Part shown: in pieces, positions 8,294-17,394 of the stretch | How the letters are laid out: each line of letters begins with the position of its first letter | Numbering within the stretch: the first letter of the stretch is position 1 | NCBI GenBank assembly: GCA_963698495.1 | Contig: CAVORB010000001.1 | Span: 1-64,000 of the forward strand | DNA length: 64,000 nucleotides | Direction of reading: 5' to 3' | Source: CAVORB01 sp963698495 | Lineage (GTDB): Bacteria; Pseudomonadota; Gammaproteobacteria; Chromatiales; Chromatiaceae | Notes under the pieces: model-generated | The model's input: the letters and a program-made list of their open reading frames with translations, nothing else | Told to the model about the DNA's origin: nothing | Databases searched by the model: none | Translations under genes and position numbers: made by a program

Positions 8294-10722
8294 TCATTTG
8301 GTACTTGTCCCGGTATAGCTGATGTGGATCTTCTCGATCTTGCCGTTGAATCTGAACGGTGCACGATCGTAGTAATCCAGTGCTACCGGTGAACCGAGGT
8401 CAACGCCCACATCAAAGGTTTCAGAAGCCGTATGTACCGATGGGACCGATCGTTCGATACGCCCTTGCGCCACCTGCTCGCCGTTGACCGTTAAGGTCAC
8501 GGTCGCCGGGGCCATTCGTTCTGTTGAATCATATTTGGTTTCCACCTCGATTTTTACTTTTCCGGTGGGAATCGTCGATGTCGAAGCAATCTTATAGCGG
8601 TTCAGGGTCATGGCGTTGTATTCCGCCTTCAAAATCCCCTTGTCCATGTAAACGGTGAACCCTGAAGAAATACCGCCGACAGCAAACAGTACACCTTCGG
8701 CATCCTTTCCGATCTCTGCATCGATCACCGCCAGGGTGGAACGCCCGCTCACGAACTTGGGTGCCATGGCTTCCGGAATCCGGTCCTGTCCTTCATAAAA
8801 CGACCATTCGGTCAGTGGCGAAGACGGCATTTCACTTGGATTGTAAAATGCCGTGTAGAATGCCAGCACCGATCGGATACACATGGTTTGCCGTGGCTTC
8901 TTTATCAAAAAGCGTTTTCAATTCAGCCAGCTTTTCCGGATTCTCCTGGGCCAGATCTTTCGATTGGGAATAGTCATTGTCCAGGTTGTACAGTTCCCAC
9001 ACTTCTTTCTCCGGCTCCCAGTTAATGAGCCCGGCAGGATCGTTACGCCAGGGTGCCTTGGGGCCAAAGGTTCCGGCGAACCAGCCTTCATGATAGATGC
9101 CCCGGCTACCCATGAGTTCAAAATACTGTGTCGTCTTTGCCGGCTTAGCATCCGGCTGATTGAAGCTGTAGGCCATGGACGTTCCGTCCAGCGGCTGCTG
9201 CTCTACACCGTTCACCACCTTGGGCGGGGTGATATCCAGGACATCATAAATCGTGGCGGCGATATCATTGACATGATGGAACTGGGAACGGACTTTCCCG
9301 TCATGTTTGATCTTCTTCGGCCAGGAGACGACCAAAGGTGTCCGCGTTCCGCCAAATTGTGCGGCGACCAGTTTAGTACCTTGGAACGGTGCTGCTCCTG
9401 AATAGGCCCAGCCATGGTGATACATCACGTCAAGCTTCGGCCCGCCCAGTGCGTCCATTCCGCCATAATCCTTGTCAAGCACCTCAATCTGCTGTTCGAC
9501 GGTGGATGGCATCACATTCTGAGCCAGTAATTCAGAGATGGACCCGTCCATGCCTTCAGCCGATGGGCCGTTGTCGGAAAAGATGTAAAGAATCAGGGTG
9601 TTGTCCAGAAGTCCCTGTTGTTCGAGTTCATCGACAATTTTGCCGTATTGGACATCCGTGTGCTCCAGGAATCCAGCATAGATTTCCATCAAACGGGTTT
9701 GAAACTCCTGCTGTGATTTTGGAACGTCAGCCCATTTCTGCATCCCTTTTGCCAACGGATTGAGAACGGCATCTTTGGGAATCCAACCCATGGCTTTTTG
9801 TTGTTCGAACGTCAGCTTGCGCAGGGCTTCCCAGCCTTCATCAAATTTCCCGTCATATTTGTCCGCCCACTCTTTGAAGATATGGTGAGGACCATGAACC
9901 GCGCCGGGAGCAAAATAGACAAAAAACGGCGTGTCGGGATTGAGAGTTTTACTGGTGCGAATCCACTGGATGGCTTTTTCCGCCATATCCTCGGTCAGAT
10001 GATACTTGGGGTCATGGGGCACATTGACTGGATTGGTATTTTCAAACAAAGCAGGTTCATACTGAGAGGTTTCTCCTGCCATAAATCCATAAAAGTAGTC
10101 AAACCCCATTCCTGTTGGATAGCGGTCGAATGGTCCAAGTTTGGTGATGTCGGTGACAGGCGTGTTATGCCATTTCCCAAACGCGGCGGTGTTGTAGCCG
10201 TAATAGGAAAGCACCTGAGGAAAGGTGGCGGTCGACTTGGGGATCACGCCGACGTAGCCATCCCAGTCCGAAGCAAATTCGGCAATCTGGCCGGCACCCA
10301 CACGGTGATGGTTACGTCCGGTCAGCAAGCTGGCGCGGGTGGCGGAGCACATGTGCCGTCGTATGAAACGCGTTGTAGCTGATGCCTGAATTGGCCAAAC
10401 GATCCAGCGTTGGCGTTTGGATGGGGCCGCCAAAGGTGCTCGGATTGGCAAAACCCGCATCATCGGTCATGAAAATGACGATGTTGGGGGCATCTTCGGG
10501 CAGATGGTTTTCCGCCTTGCGCCACTGGTGCTTTGAGTCCTTCAGGGTCTTGCCAGCAGTGCTGGCCGAGCCAGGCTCAGGGAACGGCAGAACCTCCTGG
10601 GCGGCAACGGAGCCGGCGAACAGCACGAGGAAGGGGATCGCAGCCGCCCGTGCAAGTCGCCGCCTTGTCTCAAGTCCTGCCGATCGCTTCACGGCGTCTG
10701 TTTCGTCGATTAGTGATTGCAC
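8294..10722 (-). pseudogene. Arylsulfatase (AtsA-type) interrupted by two single-base insertions
   Basis: Three consecutive frames together give one sulfatase of about 808 residues. Frame 1 (GTG at 10722, GAGGTG four bases upstream) encodes a signal peptide and the metal-binding start NIVIFMTDDAGF. Frame 2 carries CSATRASLLTGR, the CxAxR formylglycine site, then GKWHNTP, HGPHH and the FSDNGPSAEG metal ligands. Frame 3 (8294 to about 8860) is the C-terminal beta domain. Dropping one base at about 10350-10355 gives HTTAMCSATR, and one at about 8861 gives IGAGFYTAFYN, restoring a continuous protein. All active-site motifs survive, so inactivation is recent or artefactual. The sulfatase class needs a formylglycine-forming enzyme; none is in this window. 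Confidence 0.85.
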
Positions 10723-10927
10723 GATTCACCTCACAAATCTTCTATTGGTTGGCACCCCGACTGATGGCGTTCGCCCTCAGTTCGATCGGCGCATACTGAT
10801 CAAACGGGGCCGCGGCCATGACCCCGCCCCGATTGCCGATCGGCCTGAGGTTCAGTCTGTCTCTTTCTGAGACGAAGGACGAAAGGTCGTGGCCGCGTCC
10901 CCATTCAATCAACCTTTAACGTGACTG

Positions 10928-11507
10928 CTAGGTGGGCAGTACGACTTTCGCCCGCAGTCGGAACCGAAGGCCCTCGGGGCCTGAAGCCGGGGACTCGACC
11001 CAGTAGCCCACGCCAAGCCGTCCAGGGCAGTGTCAACACCAGGCCGCCGGTCCTACTCCCCATTTCTCCGCGCCGAGCAGGGAGTCGGTCGCCGCCGGCA
11101 GCAGGATGGTGGGACCCGCGCCCCAGACGAGCCCGGAATCCGTGGGCTTCTTCGGCGACAAGAAAAGGCTGAGATTGATATCACCCAAGCCGAACTGCGA
11201 CCCGGCGCCGGGAAACAGGTCTTCCGGGGAGATTACCGGCACGATGGTCCGCGTGATGAGGTTCCAGTTCTCGCCGATGTCGAACGGGATGACGGGCTGG
11301 ATATTGGTCGTAAGCTTCGTCCCGTCCTCCGCCGGACCGATGTTCCGATTCAGATTCATCTGAATCGGCACGGTCACCAGGTCGGCGACTGGATTGGTCA
11401 GCTCCTGGGCCAGGTCAGCGGCGCTTTCCTCCGGGCAAGCCGAGAACGGCGTCGAGAGCAGAGCCAGAGCCGCGAGCCTTTGTTGCCGTTGGATGGCTCT
11501 CGTACAT
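10928..11507 (-). pseudogene. Decayed copy of the outer-membrane-like barrel gene
   Basis: Degraded relative of the intact gene at 18999-19814. From ATG 11507 (MYESHPTAT) one extra base shifts into RLAALALLSTPFSACPEESAADLAQELTN in the next frame. The copy then follows the intact one to EKWGVGPA, loses a base, shows PWTA, skips roughly 90 codons, and resumes at GVGYWVESP to a stop at 10928-10930. With two frame changes, an in-frame stop and a large internal deletion it cannot make the barrel. It occupies the same place relative to the glycine-zipper gene as the intact copy does. Confidence 0.8.
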
Positions 11508-11702
11508 TCTCGGTCCCCCTTCTTTGCGTTCGGGATGAAAGAATCCGATGACACGTCCAAGCAGGTTGACGCAGGGCAATGAACTCTCGAGCGCCGCCTC
11601 GACGCGCCGACGCCTCACCTTTCGAGTCTCTCTCAGGCCTTGGCTCTCGGTGGCGCTCATGCCGCGGAACCGCGACGGCAAGAGGACCGAGGCAGACGTG
11701 AC

Positions 11703-11930
11703 TCAGTCGATGTTGCCCTTCCGGTGCTGGTCATACAGATAGCCACCCAGGGCTCCCGCACCCGCACCAATCAAGGCACCTCTGCCGGCGTTCGCGCTCA
11801 TGGAGCCAACAAGCGCGCCGCCTGCGGCACCCATCGCGGCTCCGCTTGCCGTACGCGATCCCGTGGTGCTGCCACAGGCACAGAGTGCGAAACAGGCTGC
11901 TAGGACAAGGCAGGATGTGAGAGTTTTCAT
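11703..11930 (-). CDS. Glycine-zipper lipoprotein (75 aa), copy 1
   Basis: A lipoprotein signal with lipobox (CFALCACG) is followed by an Ala/Gly-rich glycine-zipper segment (about residues 30-63, GAAMGAAGGALVG and GALIGAGAGALGG) and the tail YLYDQHRKGNID. Such small lipoproteins (SlyB/Omp-type glycine zippers) sit in the outer membrane and have structural or stress roles. It differs from copy 2 at 20008 by about three residues. GGAG lies nine bases before the ATG. It is downstream of the Rap1a/Tai gene on the same strand (101 bp gap), so it may be transcribed from the boxed promoter at 12597-12640. Confidence 0.85.
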   Translation of the reverse strand: MKTLTSCLVLAACFALCACGSTTGSRTASGAAMGAAGGALVGSMSANAGRGALIGAGAGALGGYLYDQHRKGNID

Positions 11931-12031
11931 TGTCGTATCTCCGGTGAAAGGCGCCCCCCAACATTCGAGCGAACGCCATAATCGCTCGCCTGTGGCTTTG
12001 GTTCAGGCCGATCGGGTCTTAACCGCCCTCA

Positions 12032-12424
12032 TCAATTACACGGATACTTTTCTGCGAGGGCTCGAACCAAGCCGATGACCGCGATTTCGCCCATGCGCTC
12101 CTCGTTGTCGAGGTTCTTCTTCCCCCATGCCACGAAAGCATCGCGTCCGTCCGTGACGGTCGCACCCTGCGGATAACAGATCAGCCGCTTGAGGTGCTTA
12201 CGGTCGCTAACGGCGTCGTGGTACTGGACCGCACCGCCGATGAAGGCGAGACAGGCGTAGGACGCCGTGGTGTACTCAGGGGACTCGGGTGCCGTAGCGC
12301 ATGTGTTGTAGAGGTCGCGCACGTCGTAGGTCTCAGCGCCCTGGGCTTGCGCGATTGCGGTTTGCGGACACAGGACGATGGCAAACACCATCCCCCCGAT
12401 GCGCGGGAACAGGGAAAGCCTCAT
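12032..12424 (-). CDS. Rap1a/Tai-family immunity-like protein, copy 1 (130 aa)
   Basis: MRLSLFPRIGG starts a signal peptide ending QAQGAE; the mature part has the family's ACLAFIGGAVQ, LICYPQGATV and RALAEKYPC segments with conserved Cys. Rap1a/Tai proteins are periplasmic immunity factors against amidase effectors of type VI secretion, but this fold is also widespread without effectors. No effector or secretion gene is present here. GGAG lies seven bases before the ATG at 12424. A boxed promoter lies about 170-215 bp upstream. The copy at 20338 is about 75% identical by eye. Confidence 0.8.
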   Translation of the reverse strand: MRLSLFPRIGGMVFAIVLCPQTAIAQAQGAETYDVRDLYNTCATAPESPEYTTASYACLAFIGGAVQYHDAVSDRKHLKRLICYPQGATVTDGRDAFVAWGKKNLDNEERMGEIAVIGLVRALAEKYPCN

Positions 12425-12596
12425 GTTTTCTCTCCTCAGTTGTTTTTCTTCTCTGCCAGCGCCGCGCGGACTCGCGTCGCCCGCACGGCGACTGTGTTTC
12501 GACGCGAAGAGGGCGGTCCCTCGGCTGCTATGCACCCGCGCCGACGCTTCCCTCGTTTACGGCAATGCCTTCGCGTTCAACCCTCTTGTCAGTACC

Positions 12597-12640
12597 AGTA
12601 TAGGAACAATGCCTGCTGCCCGACCTGTCATCTCGCGCCA
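12597..12640 (-). promoter_or_regulatory. Boxed promoter for the Rap1a/Tai gene, copy 1
   Basis: Minus strand: box TGGCGCGAGATGACAGG at 12640-12624, then after 21 bp the -10 element TATACT at 12602-12597. The box start is 38 bp before the -10, so the box overlaps the expected -35 position. The same arrangement recurs at six other genes in this window. Confidence 0.7.
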
Positions 12641-12796
12641 AACCGCACCGGGGATGCGCACTTTTTCCGAAAAGCACCTCGGCTCGGGTTGCGTATCGGC
12701 GCCGATCGCTCACTCCGATGACGCGTACTCGGGGTCTCAACTTTTTGCGTCCCGACCGGCAACGGCATCCGCCAATTCAACCTTCGAACAGTCCGA
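12641..12796. other. Noncoding space between two divergent boxed promoters
   Basis: These 156 bp separate the inverted boxes at 12624 and 12797. No gene is visible. With the flanking leaders, the whole gene-free stretch runs 12425-12970 and holds only the two promoters and untranslated leaders. Confidence 0.5.
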
Positions 12797-12840
12797 TGGC
12801 GCGAGATGACAGGCGGACCCGGGCGGCTAGCGGTTAGTCT
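12797..12840 (+). promoter_or_regulatory. Boxed promoter for the 132-aa secreted protein
   Basis: Plus strand: box TGGCGCGAGATGACAGG at 12797-12813, identical to the inverted one at 12624, and a -10-like TAGTCT at 12835-12840, 38 bp from the box start. The gene starts at 12971, leaving a leader of roughly 120 bases. Confidence 0.65.
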
Positions 12841-12970
12841 TTTGTCATGCACCTGGAACCGCGCGACCTGGGCGGCCGCATGTCGAACCCAAGTTCAGGC
12901 TTTTCAAGGTGCGAGGACCCTGCTCCGAGGGAGGAGGGATAGTCGATTCCGTCGAGATGGAGCACCGAGT

Positions 12971-13369
12971 ATGAACAAGCGCTGGATCATGACCGGAGCG
13001 CTCGCTGGGGCGATTCTGTTGGTTTCCGTGCCAGCCTCCTACGCGCGCACCGAGATTACCTGCCTATTTAGCTGGCCCGACAATCAGGAGCTCAATGTCA
13101 AAGGCCACAGCAAGCGTGTCGCCACCTTGAAGAAGGTCTCGACCAAGGAGTACGAGAGATTGGTAGGAAAAAAGGTCGCCGCCCGTATCTCTGGGTCCAA
13201 GGGCGCCAAATGCACCTTGAATCATCCGGAGAACACGACCATTGAGCTGCAGATCACCAAGGATGAGTTTCGCCTCGACCCCGCGGGTGCAATCCCCGGC
13301 TGTGAAGCCCTCGGAGCCGTGGTCGAATGTCAGGGCATGGAGACCCCGCAAAGTGGCGACGGGAACTGA
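12971..13369 (+). CDS. Secreted protein of unknown function (132 aa)
   Basis: MNKRWIMTGALAGAILLVSV starts a clear signal peptide, cleaved after SYARTE. The mature protein has three to four Cys (CLFSW, AKCTLN, PGCEALG, VVECQG), suggesting disulfides in the periplasm, with beta-rich composition and no motif I recognise. GGAG lies nine bases before the ATG at 12971; longer in-frame upstream sequence is unlikely because the promoter lies inside it. It sits between the Rap1a and AraC genes; the corresponding place in copy 2 holds an IS3 scar instead. Confidence 0.7.
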   Translation: MNKRWIMTGALAGAILLVSVPASYARTEITCLFSWPDNQELNVKGHSKRVATLKKVSTKEYERLVGKKVAARISGSKGAKCTLNHPENTTIELQITKDEFRLDPAGAIPGCEALGAVVECQGMETPQSGDGN

Positions 13370-13467
13370 TTATCGGGATCGGTCTACGCCCCTGTATCCG
13401 GATGCGGCACCTCCGCACCGGAGCCTCGTCCGTCGGGCGTTCTGCCACCCCCGCTGGCGTGAGCCCG

Positions 13468-14490
13468 TCAGGAGTCTCTTGCTGCTTCCCGAAAGGATTG
13501 CGGCGACAGGCCGATCTGCCGCCTGAATGCACGGGTGAAATTGGATGAATCCGCGTAGCCGAGATCGTACGCGATCTCGGCTACGGGTTTATCCGTGTCC
13601 GTCAGTTCCCTCGCGGCGAGGTGAGTCCGAGTCTCGGCCAACACCTGCGAGAAGCTCAAACCCTGTTCGGCGAGACGGCGTTGCAGGCTGCGGCCGCTGG
13701 TCGATAGCGTTTCGGCGACAGTCTCGAGCTGGCAAGCCCGGTCCGAAAGCAATTCCTCGATCTGCAGGCGCACCAGACCGCAGGCGTCCTGGGGCAAGGC
13801 ATGCCAGCCGGGGGACGTTGAGTCGAACGCCAGGGTCTTCTCATTATCGACGGCAAAATGCGCCCGCAGTAGCGAACGCGGAATGGTGAACGAAGTCGTT
13901 CCAGCACCCCGGGACACCCGTGATCCGGAGAACAGGTCGACATCCGGAAGCCTTTCCCGCGTTCTGAATGCGAAATTGACCTCACTCGGCGACCAGTCCT
14001 GTCCAGCGGCCTCCCGGAGCTTGGCGATGGTGACCGCCATTACCTCCAGATCGGCTTGATGCGCAGCAATCCCGCGTTCTCCCGCTGTCGCGACATGGAA
14101 ACGAAGCTCCGGCCCCTCCTCCGTCAGCCAGAGACGCTGGCTGTTGTTCAACGTGTTGAAAAGCTCGATGCCGTTGCTGAGGTATTGATGGACGGTGAGA
14201 GAACGTTGGAGCATTGCTCCGTATGGACCGAGGTCATCGAGCGTGCTGGCGATGCCGACATACAAGCCAAGGTGCTCCGTGCCGAGCGCCTTGCATGCCA
14301 GCTCCCCAAAACGAAACGCTGTCTTCAGCGGGATGGCCGCCGCTGGATGATCGAGTAGGACCAGCGGGATTCCGGAATGTGCAGCCAAGCGGCCGACTGG
14401 TGCGCCCGCCGCATGTAAATGGCAGACATAGCGCAGAAGGGACGCCACTCTGACGGCGGGGATCGACTCAGGTCTGTTCCGTGTCCTCAT
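13468..14490 (-). CDS. AraC-family transcriptional regulator, copy 1 (340 aa)
   Basis: The N-terminal ligand/dimerisation domain of the PF12625 type (about 20-200, LLRYVCHLHAAGAP through HLGLYVG) is followed by a C-terminal double helix-turn-helix (about 240-335), with SLQRRLAEQGLSF and IAYDLGYADSSNFTRAFRR plus the GLSPQSFR ending. An in-frame stop just upstream of the ATG at 14490 fixes the start at or after this codon. The paralogue at 21329 is roughly half identical. It is the obvious candidate, with that paralogue, to bind the 17-bp box repeated around it: a box with TGGC and TGAC 10 bp apart suits the two-helix AraC DNA contact. That assignment is inference. Confidence 0.9.
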   Translation of the reverse strand: MRTRNRPESIPAVRVASLLRYVCHLHAAGAPVGRLAAHSGIPLVLLDHPAAAIPLKTAFRFGELACKALGTEHLGLYVGIASTLDDLGPYGAMLQRSLTVHQYLSNGIELFNTLNNSQRLWLTEEGPELRFHVATAGERGIAAHQADLEVMAVTIAKLREAAGQDWSPSEVNFAFRTRERLPDVDLFSGSRVSRGAGTTSFTIPRSLLRAHFAVDNEKTLAFDSTSPGWHALPQDACGLVRLQIEELLSDRACQLETVAETLSTSGRSLQRRLAEQGLSFSQVLAETRTHLAARELTDTDKPVAEIAYDLGYADSSNFTRAFRRQIGLSPQSFREAARDS

Positions 14491-14544
14491 TGCGCTCGAC
14501 GAGTTGTCTCAGGGTTGATCCAGAGCATAAACGAAGGATAGCCG

Positions 14545-14588
14545 TGGCGCGAAATGACAAGCGCGAGCGCTCCCCCACAAGCTAGCCT
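14545..14588 (+). promoter_or_regulatory. Boxed promoter for the Gly-rich secreted protein
   Basis: Box TGGCGCGAAATGACAAG at 14545-14561; -10-like TAGCCT at 14583-14588, 38 bp from the box start. The gene begins at 14626. A degenerate counterpart lies at 22424-22440 in copy 2, where this gene is missing. Confidence 0.65.
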
Positions 14589-14625
14589 TAAGGTGAATAG
14601 ACTGGATCGAGAGAGAGGTGCAAAC

Positions 14626-14970
14626 ATGAACACCAGACACTTGACGATCGCAGTGGTCGCCGCGCTTGCAATGGGGATCGCCACCTTCGACGCCATCGCG
14701 GGCAAAGGAGGCGCAGGCGCAACCGGCGGGCGAGGCGGCGGTATGCCGGGGATCGGCATGAGCGGCAGTGGACCGGGCGCGAGCAGTTCGTCGAAGGATG
14801 TCCGCTCAGGTGCCGGGGCGAGGGAAGTCTATGGCAAGGGCGGCAACCAAGCGGCTAGCGGCGGCAGGTCAAAGGGCAAGGACGCGGAGACGCCGATCCT
14901 CGAGCGACACCGCATCGGCGAGAAGGACGGCGCGGGCGAGCGAGTCAGAAAAGGCGATCTGGCGCAATAG
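14626..14970 (+). CDS. Small Gly/Ser/Lys-rich secreted protein (114 aa)
   Basis: AGAGGTG precedes the ATG at 14626. The signal peptide (MNTRHLTIAVVAALAMG...) is cleaved near DAIAGKGG. The mature part is low-complexity: Gly-rich (GATGGRGGGMPGIGMSG), then Ser/Lys-rich, ending in a charged GEKDGAGERVRKGD tail. No domain is recognised; the composition suggests an unstructured envelope or matrix protein. It has its own boxed promoter and runs divergently from the AraC gene. The following 184 bp to 15155 show no gene. Confidence 0.6.
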   Translation: MNTRHLTIAVVAALAMGIATFDAIAGKGGAGATGGRGGGMPGIGMSGSGPGASSSSKDVRSGAGAREVYGKGGNQAASGGRSKGKDAETPILERHRIGEKDGAGERVRKGDLAQ

Positions 14971-15154
14971 CGGCTGGGCAACGCGACCCAGACCGGGGCG
15001 GTTCGACATGCCGAGAAGCGATGCGTCCGAGTATTGATTTCACGGTACACGCAGGGATGGGCGCCTGCCAGTACTGAAAGGTGCTGCAAGTCCGCCTCGG
15101 TCTCCTGTCGAGCCGGAGATCGCGCCAACGGCACGCTTACGCCCAGGCGCTCAA

Positions 15155-15566
15155 TCACTCCGCTTGGGGGTCCTCTCCCCGGGCGCCCCCTGTCTTCTGG
15201 TCACGCTGGATTTCCCTAACCCGCCGCAGTTCGACCTGCAGAGGCCGAATGGTGTCCAAATGCAGGTCCCGTTGCGGGAAGGCGATCGAGATACCTGCCG
15301 AATTGAATTTGTCGTTGATCGCCTCGTTCAGCGCGCTCATCGTTGCATAACGCAGGTCCAGCGAGTCGACGAAGCAGCGCAGCAGCAACCCCAGGGAATT
15401 GTCGCCAAAGGTTTCGAAGATGACGGATGGCGGCGGGTCCTCCAGCACGTTCTCGTTCTCCCGGGCGACTTCCTCTAGCAGCCGCATCGCCTGCCGCACG
15501 TCGGAGCCGTAGGCAATCCCCACCGAGAGGACGATCCGGGTCGCCTGATCCGACAGCGACCAGTTC
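15155..15566 (-). pseudogene. C-terminal fragment of an MscK-type channel gene
   Basis: Encodes NWSLSDQATRIVLSVGIAYG through the MscS C-terminal domain to a natural stop, with no start and no membrane part. It matches the last ~135 codons of the full gene at 22591-26148 at about 97% in DNA, far more than the surrounding duplicated genes, so it is recent or has been gene-converted. Upstream it is joined at about 15566 to a DUF1254 fragment, the junction reading GCGTTCTGAACTGG. Only the extreme C-terminus differs (RVREIQRDQ versus RVRGGSGNQ). Confidence 0.85.
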
Positions 15567-15910
15567 AGAACGCGTCCACCGGCACATCCTTGACGGTAAC
15601 GGCGTGCAGGGTCTTACCATCATTGTCGTCAACGCTGTCCACAACATAGGAGGCAGCTGTGCGCGGCAGCCCGCCCCAGCCTGCCGCGGCACCCACAAGG
15701 TGGTCGATGGGTCGAACCTCATCCTTGCGACCGAAGGCATGATCCGCATTGAAGCCGAGCACGGCGATGTCGCTCAGGGCCTTGCGGGCCACGGCGAGGG
15801 CCTCGAGATCCCAGTCGGGCGTCTCGAAGGGACCGTTGCCACCGCCACTGACTTTGATGGCATCCTTCGCAGCGTGCGCCTTGGCGATGTCGTTGGGGTT
15901 CGAGATTACT
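15567..15910 (-). pseudogene. Internal fragment of a short-form DUF1254/DUF1214 gene
   Basis: An open frame without start: VISNPNDIAKAHAAKDAIKV, then FGRKDEVRPIDHLVG, GWGGLPRTAAS and TVKDVPVDAF, where it stops at the MscK junction. This corresponds roughly to the middle third (about residues 165-280) of proteins like the one at 4051. Its right edge abuts the last codons of the intact DUF1254 gene at 15906 in another frame. Both ends are therefore recombination joints, and the piece comes from an eighth paralogue that is otherwise lost here. Confidence 0.8.
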
Positions 15911-17360
15911 TTTTTCGCTCCGCGGCCGGGGGCGTCCAGCGGCCCTCGAGGGCGGCCTTCTCGGGTCCGTAGAGCCGCATGACCATGTAGAAGGGGCCGG
16001 CGGGCGCGGGCAGCCAGTTGGACTCCAAGTCCTCGCCTGGGGAGTCCTTCCCGATGTGCAGCACCAGGGAGCCGTCTGCCTCCTGCTTGAACTGCTCCAT
16101 CATCTCCGAGCTCAGGAGGTAGCGGTCGAGCGGATTCTCGATGAAGAGTTGGGTCTTTCCGTCGTACATGGTCAGCGACCAGAAGGCCTTGACGGGCGGG
16201 AGAACGTCTTTCGGGAAGGTCATCCTGTAGCTGTGTTTCGAGGCGTCCAGCGGCGCCTTATCGGCATCGGTGAAATAGGTCGGATAGATCGCCTCCTTCG
16301 CCGAGTTGCCGTACAGTCCCGCGTGGGCGCCCGCGGAGCGAAGCATGTCAGGCTTGTCCATCCCGTAGTTGTCCCTGGCGCTTTCGTTCAGGAAGCTCCG
16401 GGTGCCGAACCATTTTCCGCTGGCCAGCGGATCGTTGGCATTATCGGCAATGAACGCCTCGATCTCGGCGAACCCGCCTTTCACCCCGGCCTTCAGTGCC
16501 TCCACCTGTTCCTGCGGGAGCGCATCCAGCCGGAAGTCCATGCCCGGTCCGATGCCGAGCGTCGCCAGGTCCTGCCACAGCGCCTCCTCCCCCGGTCCCG
16601 GTTTCCCGAGCAAGTCCAGCATGAAGTCCAGGTAGGCGAAGAAGCGCTCGTCGAATTGCGCGCCCTCGTCCCATTCCGGGAAGTCGGGCCGGGCCGGCGC
16701 GGCCGGCGGCTCCTCACCCAGGAAGGCGCTCAGCGGCTCAAGCTCGTACTGCCCCTGGATCTCCTTGACCTTCTCCAGGTCATCCGGACCGAACAACTGC
16801 GTCCGGGTGATATTGAGGATGAAGTCGGTTTCGGATCGGATGACGTCGGTGATGCCCGCCGGCTTCTTGCCGTCCCAGCCCGGCCCGGCGAGCAGGTAGC
16901 GGCCGGCTTCGCTGCCGGTGCTGAGGTTGCCGACATAGCCGAAATTATGCGTGTAGAGGTCGATGAGCTGGAAGCTGTAGTACCGGTCCGGATCGATCGC
17001 GGGCACGGATAACACCAGGGGCTCCGCCCGCAGGTCCATCCAGAACATGCAGTAGGGCGTGTCCGCGTTGGGTGTCACCACCGCCTTATCTTCCGGGGTG
17101 AACAGCCTCGCTTCGCAGGAGACCTCGTTGAAAGGCCCCTTGTATTCCGGGTTGCCCTCGTCAAGGACGTAGTTCCACAGGGTCTTGTAGTTCATGACCA
17201 TGGGGAAGCCGTAGAGGTAGGCATCCCGGGCGATGGCCTCGGCTTCCTCCGGCTGGACCGGGGTCGTCTGAGCCGGGGCCGTCTGAGCCACGGCGGCGGA
17301 ACAGATTACGGACAAGCCAATGGTGGCCAGCAAGCCGGCTCGGGTGGATAAGCGAGTCAT
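15906..17360 (-). CDS. Exported DUF1254/DUF1214 protein, long form (484 aa)
   Basis: A signal peptide (core about residues 8-24, ending AAVAQTA) is followed by PEEAEAIARDAYLYGFPM (DUF1254 start), TPNADTPYCMFWMDL, a Pro/Ala-rich linker near residue 225, and the DUF1214 region with VKAFWSLTMYD and NPLDRYLLSSEM. It is close in length and layout to the genes at 1478 and 5091. It ends in PPAAERKK. It is the last gene of a likely transcript running from the Rap1a promoter at 20904 through the glycine-zipper and barrel genes. Function unknown. Confidence 0.85.
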   Translation of the reverse strand: MTRLSTRAGLLATIGLSVICSAAVAQTAPAQTTPVQPEEAEAIARDAYLYGFPMVMNYKTLWNYVLDEGNPEYKGPFNEVSCEARLFTPEDKAVVTPNADTPYCMFWMDLRAEPLVLSVPAIDPDRYYSFQLIDLYTHNFGYVGNLSTGSEAGRYLLAGPGWDGKKPAGITDVIRSETDFILNITRTQLFGPDDLEKVKEIQGQYELEPLSAFLGEEPPAAPARPDFPEWDEGAQFDERFFAYLDFMLDLLGKPGPGEEALWQDLATLGIGPGMDFRLDALPQEQVEALKAGVKGGFAEIEAFIADNANDPLASGKWFGTRSFLNESARDNYGMDKPDMLRSAGAHAGLYGNSAKEAIYPTYFTDADKAPLDASKHSYRMTFPKDVLPPVKAFWSLTMYDGKTQLFIENPLDRYLLSSEMMEQFKQEADGSLVLHIGKDSPGEDLESNWLPAPAGPFYMVMRLYGPEKAALEGRWTPPAAERKK

Positions 17361-17394
17361 GTCTTTGCTCCCATCGAACCCGTTTGGGGTTGGT

